DNA from: Amphibalanus amphitrite
Taxonomy: Eukaryota > Arthropoda > Thecostraca > Balanomorpha > Balanidae
Assembly (NCBI RefSeq): GCF_019059575.1
Contig: NW_024881678.1
Location: forward strand, 186,001-250,000
Direction: 5' to 3'
DNA length: 64,000 bases
A program made the translations under genes and the position numbers. This document shows positions 1 through 10,900 of the stretch, in pieces. The notes below the pieces were generated by a model. It did not search any database, was not told the DNA's origin, and saw only the letters and a list, made by a program, of their open reading frames with translations. Each line of letters opens with the position of its first letter. Positions within the stretch are counted from its first letter, which is position 1.

Positions 1-141
1 AAACTGCAAGTTTGAAATTCCATATCTCCGAATTAAAGCATTTGTCGATGTTGTGAGTGCCCAAACCGGTATTTGCAGGCCATGGCCACCAATTTGGCTA
101 TCTCAACTCAAAACTAATGTTAAGGTGGGAGTGTCCCTTTA
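1..141 (+). repeat. Right end of a TTAA-flanked TIR element, family (i)
   Basis: The segment ends in GGTGGGAGTGTCCCT followed by TTAA. It matches, over its whole length, the right end of the large element ending at 59952 (compare 59817-59952). The rest of the element lies outside the window. TTAA target sites are typical of piggyBac-type transposons, but no transposase is visible, so the superfamily is inference. Confidence 0.6.
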
Positions 142-385
142 AGGGGCGGCACTCTGACTTCAGGGAGAGAAGCGACATACTCTGAGGGTTAAATATAAAT
201 TCAGATAGTTACTACCAGAGATTATTATGAAATGAGCTTCAAAGAAATGCGGGTCATTTCCGTAAAATGCGCTTCATCACGTATGGAAAAAAGCCGCCCT
301 CCGCCGCCTTCGGCGGCGGAGGGGCGGCATTTTTCGATAGGCTAGGGGCATCGGCCCCCAGATGCCCCCTCCTGGATCCGCGCCT

Positions 386-886
386 GGACTATCCCACCTT
401 CTAAAATGTTGTTAAAACCAGTTAAATTGTGCCCGACTTTATAGATTGGATGACCAGGAACACGGTTCTGGCATTTATTTTTCATTAAACATCTTAGGCT
501 TCCCATATTCCAAACACAAACTTTCAAATATGTGACGTCACAGCCCAAAATTACCTCCTTCCCCAGGCCACATTACTGTCATAAAGCTGATTCTTTTTAC
601 TCTGTAGGCACCACAACAAAGTTCAGACCAAGTTAAAGTTTTAAGCGATTTTTCAACGAACAAGCCCATTTAAATCAGAATGACTAAACGAGGTGACGTC
701 ACACTAACGGTCGCTCCATGTTGAAGATAGGGCCTTGTACAAGGCCCATTTTCAAATGAAGGGAACGAATTTCTTCAACACCAAGAGGCCGCGGGGGTTG
801 CAACCTAGATAGATAGTGGTTTCTGAACCTCGCCGCAAACTTGGCTATCTCAACTCAAACCCCATGTTAAAGGTGGGATAGTCCCT
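386..886 (-). mobile_element. TTAA-flanked MITE, family (i), 5'-truncated copy
   Basis: About 500 bp, nearly identical in inverted orientation to the complete copy at 49426-49922. The right end is intact (GGTGGGATAGTCCCT then TTAA at 887-890). The other end starts inside the terminal repeat at GGACTATCCCACC and abuts GC-rich unrelated sequence at 300-385, so TTAA and the first bases are lost. The 68-codon open frame shared by both copies is part of the repeat and is not supported as a gene. Confidence 0.7.
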
Positions 887-890
887 TTAA

Positions 891-3099
891 AGGTGGATGC
901 CTTGAATTGAAGATGACATCAATTATAAAGCTTCCGGCTCGAATCAAATGCCAGGTATCACAGATTTCGGCTGTCTATATAGTTCTCTCGAACGTTCCAA
1001 ACTCTAATAAATCGGACGGAAGCGTTACGGTTGGCTCAGCCCTCCTTCCCTCGGCCGAGGAGAGCTTACGTGTGTATCCGTAATGCAGTATGCCAAGCAA
1101 TCCTTTGAACGGTCTCGCAAAACAAATGAGTCAACACTTATTATCCTCGATTGGCATTTGAAAGTCATGTTCTGCAGGAAACTAGGACTCTTCATAACAA
1201 TGACGCACTATATATAAGCCGAATGGTTGTGCCAAAAATATCGATAAGGTGCACGTCTTGTGTTTATTCTCTATAAGCTACTAATATTTTAGGTGGTTGA
1301 CCCTTAAGCCGATAGGCGTCACCAGGGATTTTGGGTTTGGGGGGTCGTTGATTGACCTTCCAGGTTAGGTCAATGACCCATAGTCGGGTAAATCGGGACC
1401 TGCTAGAACATCGTAAAGTGAGGTTGTTAAGGGCTTTTTCCGGGGTGTTGATCACGAATTTCATGTTAGTTTTGATCTTCATGCATGTAGGCCAGGTCGG
1501 GTTAGGTCAAGTCAGGTCAACCAATGGGCGTCCTGCCGGGTATTCATAGTAGGTGTCAACCGCCACTGACAGATTCGTAACATGTTACGAAGGATCCAAA
1601 ACTGCTTCGTAAATGTTCAAATGGTTGCTACATTCGAAATCAGGTCCACAAACTACCATAGAAACATGTAAAACTCGAAAAAGTGAACCGAGCTCATCAA
1701 AGGTCAATCACCTGGCCTGACCTTCACGTGACCTTGACACCCACCATAATACATTGGACCAACATCATTTCACATGTTTGAGCGTTTAAAACCACAAAAG
1801 ACTGCAAACACGCGGATAATATGAGCCGACATAGCCAAATCACGGTATTGTACAAACATAGTCTCGAGAAATAAGTCACAGGTCAAACTTCATTTGACAC
1901 AGTGTCATGAAATTTTTAGAATATGTGTAAAATTGATAAACTCGAGGGCACTGAAATTTTCGTTGTGATCGGCCGCTTTTTACGATATTTATTCGCAAAA
2001 AAACGAGGGGGTCCGTTCGATCCCCCCCCCCCTCATTCAGGCGAGGGCTAAGACAGCCACTGATTATAGCGAAGTAGGCATTCCGCGGAGAGTGAATGTC
2101 GGAAGTGTGAATCGGAAGTAAGGTATTTACTATTTATCTTTGCTCCAGTGAGAGAAAGTGTTTTGTTACAATCTCCCGATATTCGTGCGTGGGGAAGCGC
2201 TGCAAAACGTGAACAAATACGGAACCAAAAATTTCGCACGGCATAGCGGCAAGGGATCCGTTAGAGGTGGGCTTGGGATTCTCAGACCATTGTGGGTCAC
2301 TCAGGGTCAGGGTGGTCTTTCAGAAGCCTGATCCCAAAGATCTAACATATATGTGGCTTTCCGAGCTCCAGGTGGGTCCCTTAGAAGCCAGTGTGGGCGG
2401 CGTGCGCTAAGAGACCAGGGTGAGCCCTCAAATAACAGCGTGAACCCTCGGGGTCTGTGTCGAATCCAAAGGACCCTACGTTGGGACATCAGAAACATTA
2501 TTTGGGACTTGGGATCCTCAAAGGCACCCGTGAGTCGTGATCACTAAGACGCCGGCTTGGGGTCAGCTAGATCTGTCGTCTCAAGAGCTCGGCTAGCTGA
2601 GCTATCAGAGGCTGCAGTAAAGGTTATCCAGAAATTTTCGAAGGCATCCTCAAAGATCCGTGTGTCCCTTAATGATAGATCTACGCATAAGGTCCTCAAA
2701 GATCCCCACATGGGCACTCAGAGAATATGGGCACCAGTGGGGCTCTCAGAGGCCGGTTTGGAGTTCCTTAGGAGCCTGCGTGAAAAATTCATTAGCATTA
2801 GCCCTGCGGCACTTGAACGGCATTTAAACCTGTCGCAGAAATTTAACCAGAGTTGGGAAAGACCCGAACTTCGAAAGAAATCTTCGGGTGGCCCCGAAGA
2901 TTTCGCGTCACGCCCCAAAGATTTCGCGTCACGCTATGAACGAAAATTTTGTGTCAGCACTTTCACAACTACATAGTAAGAATCGGCTGTAGGTGAAATG
3001 TGATTGAGAATCACTACTAGGAACATGGATTGAAATAAAGCATTGACATCTGCGAGTCTAGAGTCGGAGTCGAAGATTTTGGTGACTTCGACTCTGTCT
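891..3099. other. Intergenic DNA with decayed repeats, no gene seen
   Basis: 1340-1750 is rich in AGGTCA/TGACCT hexamers like those in the 153-bp satellite and the 13-kb and 23-kb elements, and is probably a decayed relative. 2277-2800 is a degenerate series of phrases such as GTGGGTCCCTTAGAAGCC and CTCAGAGGCCGG with no clean period. A C-tract lies at 2022-2034. Open frames here are short and lack family features. Confidence 0.4.
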
Positions 3100-3490
3100 C
3101 TTGGCAGTAGCGGCGAAACACCTTCAATTAAGGGGGGGGGGGGGCACTGCCGACTTTTGGTCCCATTCTTTCCATGCAACGCCCATAGGCCCTATGGGCG
3201 TTGCATGGAAAGAATGGCATAGGCATAGGGCTAACGTTAAAATGCCAAAATCAAGGGGGGCACGGTGCCCCGGTGCCCTCCCCGTTCCGCCGCCTATGTC
3301 TCTGGGTAGAATCGCAGGCTCCGACCGGGTTCGACCTCACGGCATCGTCAGAAAACTAACCACATTTTCCCCGACCCCTAAATCTTATCAGATCTGTATC
3401 CATCTCAAGGGGTATCCAATCGGAGGTGGGGGCAAGCTGCCCCGCTTGCCCCCCCCCCCCCCCGCCCCCGTGGCGACGCTAATGGGTTGA
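3100..3490. repeat. Dispersed repeat with a perfect 27-bp hairpin
   Basis: This segment resembles, in inverted orientation, 20985-21390; both share the CGCCGCCTATGTC region and the CCCTATGGGCGTTGCATGG core. In this copy, 3163-3189 and 3191-3217 are perfect inverted repeats with a 1-base spacer, whereas the 21-kb copy has only one arm. G-run at 3132-3144 and C-run at 3450-3463. Probably a non-autonomous transposon. Confidence 0.5.
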
Positions 3491-4866
3491 GCACGATAGT
3501 AGGTTTGTAGTCATGCGTGGCCAGTAAGTAAACGAAGCGAAACAGTGGTCGTTTTTACGACGGCCATCTGATACACATTTGGTGCACATTTGGTGTAGAT
3601 ATGATGCAGATTTGGTACAGGTTTGTCGCAAATTTTGTCAAATTAGGTTAACTGTGTTTCTTAGAAGCTTGGTTACACAGATGCTTATATGCCAGATTTT
3701 TTTTTAAGTCATTAGACATTATCAGCCATAAATTGGGTTAATCATGTTTCTTAAAGTTATTAGCTTGGGTTGCGCAGTTGCTTATATGCCTGATTTTTCT
3801 TCTTAATTATCGGGCATTATTTTCTATTAAAGCACTGTCATGCCCTGAAGATGTTTGTTGAAAAAGAGATTTGGTATAGCTTTCGTCAAGTTTGGTGCAT
3901 TGGCCAGATAACCCGTCGTGAAAACGGCTATTAACTTATCAAGACATTGAGCCCGCGGACAGGTGTGCTCTAGTCCTGACATACCTAAAATGCATTAGCG
4001 AATACTGAAAAAATTATAGTTTGTTAGTTATTTGTTTCAGTTTCCTAAAGAAAAAGCCGGCTTTAACGTCTTCGAAGAACGCATGCATGCACTATGCAGA
4101 GACTTTATCTTGCCCACATTGCCCAATAAAAGAGAAAGTTATATCAGTGCTATAGCCCAATTAAGCAGCAGAAAATCCTGTAATCCGTATCCGGCTGGGA
4201 ACGTTTTCCACGCTCCGGGGATAGCAACTCCGCCCACTAGGTTCCAAGGCCACTTAGCAACAAACGGCAGACGTAACAATAATTTTGAACGTACCGTGGA
4301 ATTTTTGAGGCCACAAGGAAAGGGTTACTTCACTTACCATTTATCAATGTTCAACCGAGGTCAGATTATCTTGGTTTGCCTTTTTATTAGCAACAGCCAA
4401 GATTCTTACAGATATGTAGCAACAGCAGACTTAGCAGGCAGCTCGACAGAAGTGGGACAGATCTCTATTAATCGCTTTTTTCGCTTAAATATGCCTCCTA
4501 AACAAAATTACACCTGAGTGATTAGAAATGTTCTGGAATGCGTATTATTAAGATCTTTGCTTAAATCAAATAGTAAAAAACACTTAAAACGGACATTATG
4601 CTAAATAAACGGTAAACAATATTGCAGCTACCTTGGTTTATATAGCCTTGACTTTTGCGCACCAAATATATGTATCATTCCAGTACCCTGATGCCTCGCG
4701 GTACCACTCGACCAGAAAAGGAATCCGCTCGGTAGTGACGCATGCCAATTAGTTTCGTGCAGAAATGTGCGATTTTTTATCGGTTGGCTGCAAATGTCTC
4801 ACTTTTTCTGCAGTCATATTCTCCCAGCCATCCGCTGTTAAGAATTGCGAATAAAAACGCATCATT
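3491..4866. other. Intergenic DNA upstream of the NompA-like gene
   Basis: No supported gene. A 22-bp stretch around 3912-3933 (CCCGTCGTGAAAACGGC core) recurs inverted at 20290-20311, marking another dispersed repeat. A 161-codon open frame at 4032-4517 follows a TTTGTTTCAG acceptor-like site but has no recognisable domain or partner exon. The promoter of the NompA-like gene could lie here; no TATA/Inr arrangement could be assigned. Confidence 0.35.
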
Positions 4867-4948
4867 ATGTCCATTAGGTTGCAAACAGCTTACCTAATCT
4901 TATCTTCACTAATTATCATCAATGACCAGCTAATGGGTAGCTATGCAG
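4867..4948 (+). CDS. nompA: Candidate signal-peptide first exon of the NompA-like gene
   Basis: ATG at 4867 opens 27 codons with a hydrophobic core (AYLILSSLIII) and a small-residue cleavage context (GSYA), then one base and GTATGC. The next exon at 5817 needs exactly one incoming base; joining them gives Ala and then AAPEMSNC, the start of the first PAN module. Position, phase and content fit, but no transcript supports it, and the donor is only moderate. Confidence 0.45.
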
Positions 4949-7900
4949 GTATGCGCTATGTCGGCTGGCCTTGGCACGGCTACCGACGGGCGGTTGAGTC
5001 AGCTTGGCGGCCGGAACTCAGCTCTTAATTACCCGATCATTAGCAAATCATCTGTCAGGACCAAACGTCATGACCAAGTCACTACCTCGGATCCTCCCTT
5101 GAATCCTATGCTTTTACTCGCCACCGTACGGCGCCTGGTGACGCGGTTTCGATCAGATTCTCTCATCACACCGTCGGGCCGGGCTGGGATTACTGTCAGT
5201 GACCTGGTCCGCGGTGCGGCGGGCGGGGCGGCGCCGGCGGCCGACCGCTCCCCCAGGGCGTGTCCCGCGCCGGCCGGAAGTGACCGGCGGCACATCCGGC
5301 CGGCGGCCGGCTAACGGGGCCGCTCCCGCCGCTCCCGCCGCCCCGCCCCGGCCCGGCCGGCCCTGCGCTCCCACCCCATAATCGGACACAGACACCGCAG
5401 TGACAACCGGACAAAGAGCCGCGCTGAAACGGTCCCCAGCGGCATCAGAAGCTAACACGTGGCTCGGAATTTACATAAATTCGCTGAATTCCGAGCAATG
5501 AAGAGAAATGGTGACTCCAATGGATAAAACCACTTTAGGTTCAAATGAATATTCATAATCACTGCCCGCTTACTAGGAATATTTGCAAACCACAGCCCCA
5601 TTGAAATTTAAACGGCTTTAGCTCTCGCTCCGATTGAATGTTCCGGCTCAGACTCTGCAGATAATTATATCATTATAAGCAGTCCGCCTTCGGGAAAAAT
5701 TGCAGCAGTAGCCGGATCCGTGCGGGAAATGTGCCAGGTGCGGCAACACACCCGTGCTGCTCACACGACAGTCATGCCCTATCTCCCTTTTACTAACGAC
5801 TTCCTCCTTTTTTCAGCTGCGGCGCCTGAGATGAGCAACTGTAACAACGGCAATGGACAGCTGGTGTTTGAACGTGTGCCCGGATATCACCTGGAAGGAT
5901 ATGACCGAGACTATGTGAGTAACGTGTCCGGATACCGACAGGAAGGGAAGACGCCGCTCATATGATCAACTTCTCACTCAGGTGGTTTTGTCCCTATACA
6001 TAAAACGACATGGCCTCAGGTCTCATATCATCCCACCCTATTACTTTGTAGATATGCGAAAGGATGGTTATGTAATGAGCATTTTATCATTTTGAACTAT
6101 CGCAATATAGAAATCGCCGCATAACTCGAAGTGCGTGACTCCCGACGTTATAATGTCGGTAAAGTCCGAAAATTGACGTCCGCTGACTTCATTTTCTGTC
6201 CGGCAGCTCACAAAGGAAGAACAGCCCCTCACCCTGCTGGAGCAGTGTCAGACGTCGTGCATCGCCGGAAAGAGCGTCAAAGACAACCTGATCCGACCAT
6301 GCGGCTCCATCGACTACAGCCCAGGTCAGCCGGCAGCCCTTCTCTGCAGATGTTGGGAAATGGAACGACTTGTTCAGCAATGTCAAACTTTCTTCGTTCA
6401 ATCAGAACAATACCATAAATGATCGTTATCTTACATTTATCTCTAAAATTCAAATGTTTGCTCTCGCAGGTGCACCATACGGAGACGGCAAGTACGACCC
6501 GTCGGCATGCTATCTCACCGAGGAAAAGGCCAAGCCGGACGGCATTGGTAACCTCCTGCAAAAGACTGGCAACATCCATCTCAACAAGATCTGCATGCCA
6601 GGTGAGTGCTTACTGCAGTAGCCAGCAGAATCACGGGTGGCTAGGAGGTTGCAATCTGGAGCCGTTTACCTCAAAACAGCCGTAAATACCGCACGGTGAC
6701 GGTGGGAGTGGGAGCGGACGGGCTGATCTCTCGGGTTTCGAGTTCTTCTGGTGCTCGTCCACACGCCGACTGAACTGACCACCACTGACCGGGCGCCGTT
6801 GTCCACAGCGGAAGCGGTACAGCAACACTGTCCGGGAAGGATGTACGTCTTCGAGCGGCTCATCAACAAGAGCTTTAGGCCGAAGAACAATAACTGCATC
6901 GAGAGCCAAGTCGAAAATCGGTTGGAGTGTGAGCGGAGGTAAGCAGTGGAGAACGAATAACGCTTACATGATACAAATTATATTTGACTTAACTCGATCA
7001 GGTTATATAAAAAAGATACCCTTTTATCCAAGAAATGATAGGCACTCCGCCTACTCTCCGAAGTCCCTTGGACAGAAAGTAGCTATGAATGCCTTTATAA
7101 AAGTGAGACTTTCCCGGTGACTCACTACGTCGCTCGGCTGCCGTCCAGGTGCCTCGAGTCCAGCGAGGTGTGTCGCTCGGCCTCTTACAACTCCAAGAAC
7201 CGCACGTGCTACATGTGCCCCATCACCTGGCGCTCGGCTCCGAACCTGTTTGTCGAACAGCGCGACGAGGAGTACATCGAGAACCTCTGTCTCGAGAGTG
7301 AGTACATGCAGCGAGAAACTTTGTCTCGAGAGTGAGTATAGTCGACTACAGAATGATGTTCCACTTTTCACAGACCATTATTTGCCTGGCGTGGTAGGCT
7401 GTGCCGCATCACACGAGCTGAGTTCACAAATTATAGCTTTGTCCCAATGCTCACAATCGACACGCTTAATTGCGTGATAAACGGCACAACTTAGCGCTCC
7501 GGTCAACTGATAGCTTCTGAGGAGTGGAACATCATTCTGTAGTCGACAATAGATGCATCGAGAGTCTTTGTCTCGATAGTGAGAATATGCATCGATAAAC
7601 TGTGTCTCCAGTGAACATTCACGTCACATAACCCATTTCAGTCGCTGGACGTCATAACTTCATGCAATCGGAAAAGGAAAAGATATCCTCTTTCGATACG
7701 TTGTTGGAAAGTCCTTTCTGGGAGAAACCGAACTGTAAATATCTCTCTTCACCAATTATCCAAGCAATACGCCGCTAAACGTCTACACGTCTGAGGGCAG
7801 CTCTGTCCGTTTCAGAGAGCCGCCGGTGTCAGCAGCCTGATCACCTCGTCTTCGTCGAGGAGGCCAGACGCTCCCTGTACACCTCCAACAAACCTTACAG

Positions 7901-10900
7901 GAAGCGGGAGGTCACCCGCAGCGAGTGCAAGAGCATGTGCGCCGAGCACGCACAGTAAGTGGCTCAGAACGTGATTCTGCAGTGTTCGATAGTGTGATCG
8001 GCATTCGGCCACGAGCATGATCATTTGGTATATTGTTTTCTCTGTTTGCAAAGACGGTCATGTAGGATACCTGATCATCAAATTAGACGACAATAATTTC
8101 AATACATTTGTTTCTCAATGTTGTGCCATATTTGAACGGTTAAGTCGTTAGTTATGGTTGACATGGTAGTCATTAGCAAAGACTGCATCGCCACTGACCC
8201 GATGCCGCTGACCCTCAGGATCTTCTGCCGGGCCGCGGAGTTCAAGCTGACCAACAACGCCACTGGCACTGGCGACTGCTACCTGCTGGAGGACGACAGC
8301 CTCAGCGTGTCACCGGAGCTGCGAGGCAACGACGGACGCGACGACACCGACCTCATGGAGCTCATGTGCCTCGATCACGGTCAGTCATGACTAAAACATG
8401 CAGTCATACATTACAGACATCATGCATTCAAGTGCACGTAAGAAGATATAATCGTGAGCCTTTACTTTCAAGTCTAGACAGATACGTGCAATATAATGTA
8501 TATGCGTCTTTAGACGACGCGATTTACGTCCAAAACAGTGAAAAAAACGCGAGAAAAACTAGCTATGCTAGACTTTGGGAACATACGATGCGTGCTTTGA
8601 GCTTTAATTCGTCTATTCTCTGTTCCTATTCAGCCCGCCGGATGATTGATGACGAAGGTAATGTCTGATTTTCATTCGTTGACTAGCTTTTGCATGTGGA
8701 ACTCGGCAGTGTCCTGAATCTGATGAAGGAGCCAGGAGCCGTCTGACCGTATGTCTAGCAATTATTCCCCTGGCCGATGTTTTCATGCTGCAGTGTCCAG
8801 TGAAAGGACCGAAGACGTCTCGGTCTGACTGCATACGTCTTTTATCAGTGAATGACCGGTGTTTTATTCCGGACTTATCGGGCAATAGTGGTTTGACCGT
8901 GTTTATCCACTTATTAGCCAATGACCAGTATTTTCCCCTGCAATGACCGGACAGGAGCAGTCTGAATATAACAAAAAAACTGGTGGTATTCACTCTGCAG
9001 TTATAGGTCAAAAGCACTCTAACCGTTTGTGTTCAATAACCGGTGTTTTCACTCTCCAGTGATCGGTCTGGAGCAGTCGGACCGCTTATCAGCCACTGAC
9101 CTGTATTTTTTTCTTTCCTCAGTGATCGGTCAGGAGCAGTCGGACCGCACCGGAGCCGGACGGAACGAGGGCGGTCCTCTGTCCCCCGGCGGTCAACAGC
9201 CGTCCTCCGGACAGGACATGTTCACAAGGTGCGACACGACAAGTTACCAGATACGTCATAGCGGCATTTAAATACTTCGGGCCTAATGGACTAGTCTTAC
9301 AGGCTCCAAAAGAGGAGACATTTATCTAATTATCGTTCCGTCGGTTGAAGCAGGAGTTGACGCCTATTTATTTCACTCTGTTTTATTATTATTTCTTCCG
9401 GCTAGGGCATGTTGAATTTCTCATTCTCCATCAAAGACCCCGATGTACATCTTTCCACGTTCGGCCGATTCTGGCTTGTGACTCGGGTATGCCCGCCGCT
9501 CCTCCGCTCTCAGGGAGGGTCTCTACCGCGAGTCGGACCGCGAGTACGTCACTGCTTTCCGGCGCTATAGCCGTAACCGGCTGGAGGGACCCAATCCAAT
9601 CTACAGCTACCAGCAGTACTCTGCCCGGCTCTGCATGCTGGCGTGTCTCCAGACACCCGGGTAAGTGGCCCACACGCACTGGTGTGGAATAGCGAGTCAC
9701 AGTTTTAATCTGTTGTGGGAGTGGATACTAAGAAAATAATAGGAAAAGTAATCAGGCAAATAGGGTCTTCAGCATAAGTAAAGGCGATCAGATACGGAAT
9801 GTCGATGCCGATGACTTTTTAGACGGCTGGACTGTCGTTTCTGACCGAGTTGCGTGCTGTGGTGCCGCAGATGTCAGTCGATGGTCTTCAGCAAGCGGTT
9901 CGGTCTGTGCGAGATGTACAACACCAAGGACGGTGGCGGCAACGGCCGTGCCAGGCTCGTCTTCCACGAGGACTACGACTACTACGATAACCTGCTCGGA
10001 GGTAGGTTGGACAGCTCGCACTCTGATCGGTTATTTGCTCTAATCTAGCGAAGGGAATGGCTGCTGATCGTAGCGTATGTCAATCTCATTGTACGTAAAT
10101 ACGCAGACCATTTTGTGAACGCACCACTTGTAGCACTTTCACGATTTTGTCTCTCTTTCGCAGATACCCCCTTCAACGGCCGTGGAGGTCGGTTTGGCGG
10201 CGGCGGCGGTGGCGGATTTGGCTTCTTTGCCGACGGCCGCGGCCGCGGGGACGATTTCCGTGGCGGCGGAGGCCGCGACCAATTCCTCGGCGGCGGCGGC
10301 GGCGGTCGCGACCAGTTCCTGGGCGGCGGACGGGGCGGCCCCGGCCGCGACCGGTTCATCGGAGGCGGCTCATTTGAGAGCAACTACCGCGGCGGCGGCG
10401 GCGGCTTTTACGAGTCCAGAGGTACCTTTAGCGGGGGCGGAGGCCCCTTCTCGGGCGGCTCTGGCCAGTCGGGGCGCGGTGGCGGGTGGCGCGGTGGAGG
10501 CGGCGGCGGTGCCCCTCCCGCCGGCGCCGGTGGCGGGCCGCTGGGAAGCAACACCGTTCCGATTGAGGCACCGCCACCCAAGCCGACTGTCGTGTTGGTC
10601 AATGAGGGCGGCGAGGACCCCAGGGCTGACGACCTGCCGCCGGTCGGCGGCGGCGGCGGCGGCTCCTGGAGCGATGATGGCGGCTCGCGGGGCGGTGGCG
10701 GTGGATCGTGGAGCGGTGGCGGTGGATCGTGGAGCGGTGGCGGCGGATCCTGGAGCAGCGGAGACAGCTCACGCCCCGGTGGGCCGACAGGCGGCTGGGC
10801 AGCCGGCGGCGGCGGCGGCGGCGGCGTCTTCCGACCGGACGGCTCTCGGCGCTCGAACGTGATCCGCGAGGGCGGCGGCTGGGACGACTCTTGGAGCGAC

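Noticed and set aside
2557-2976. 139-codon frame near 2.6 kb
   Set aside because: It overlaps degenerate repeat phrases on both strands and shows no family feature.
4032-4517. 161-codon open frame upstream of the NompA-like gene
   Set aside because: No recognisable domain, no in-phase partner exon, and no coding-like composition.
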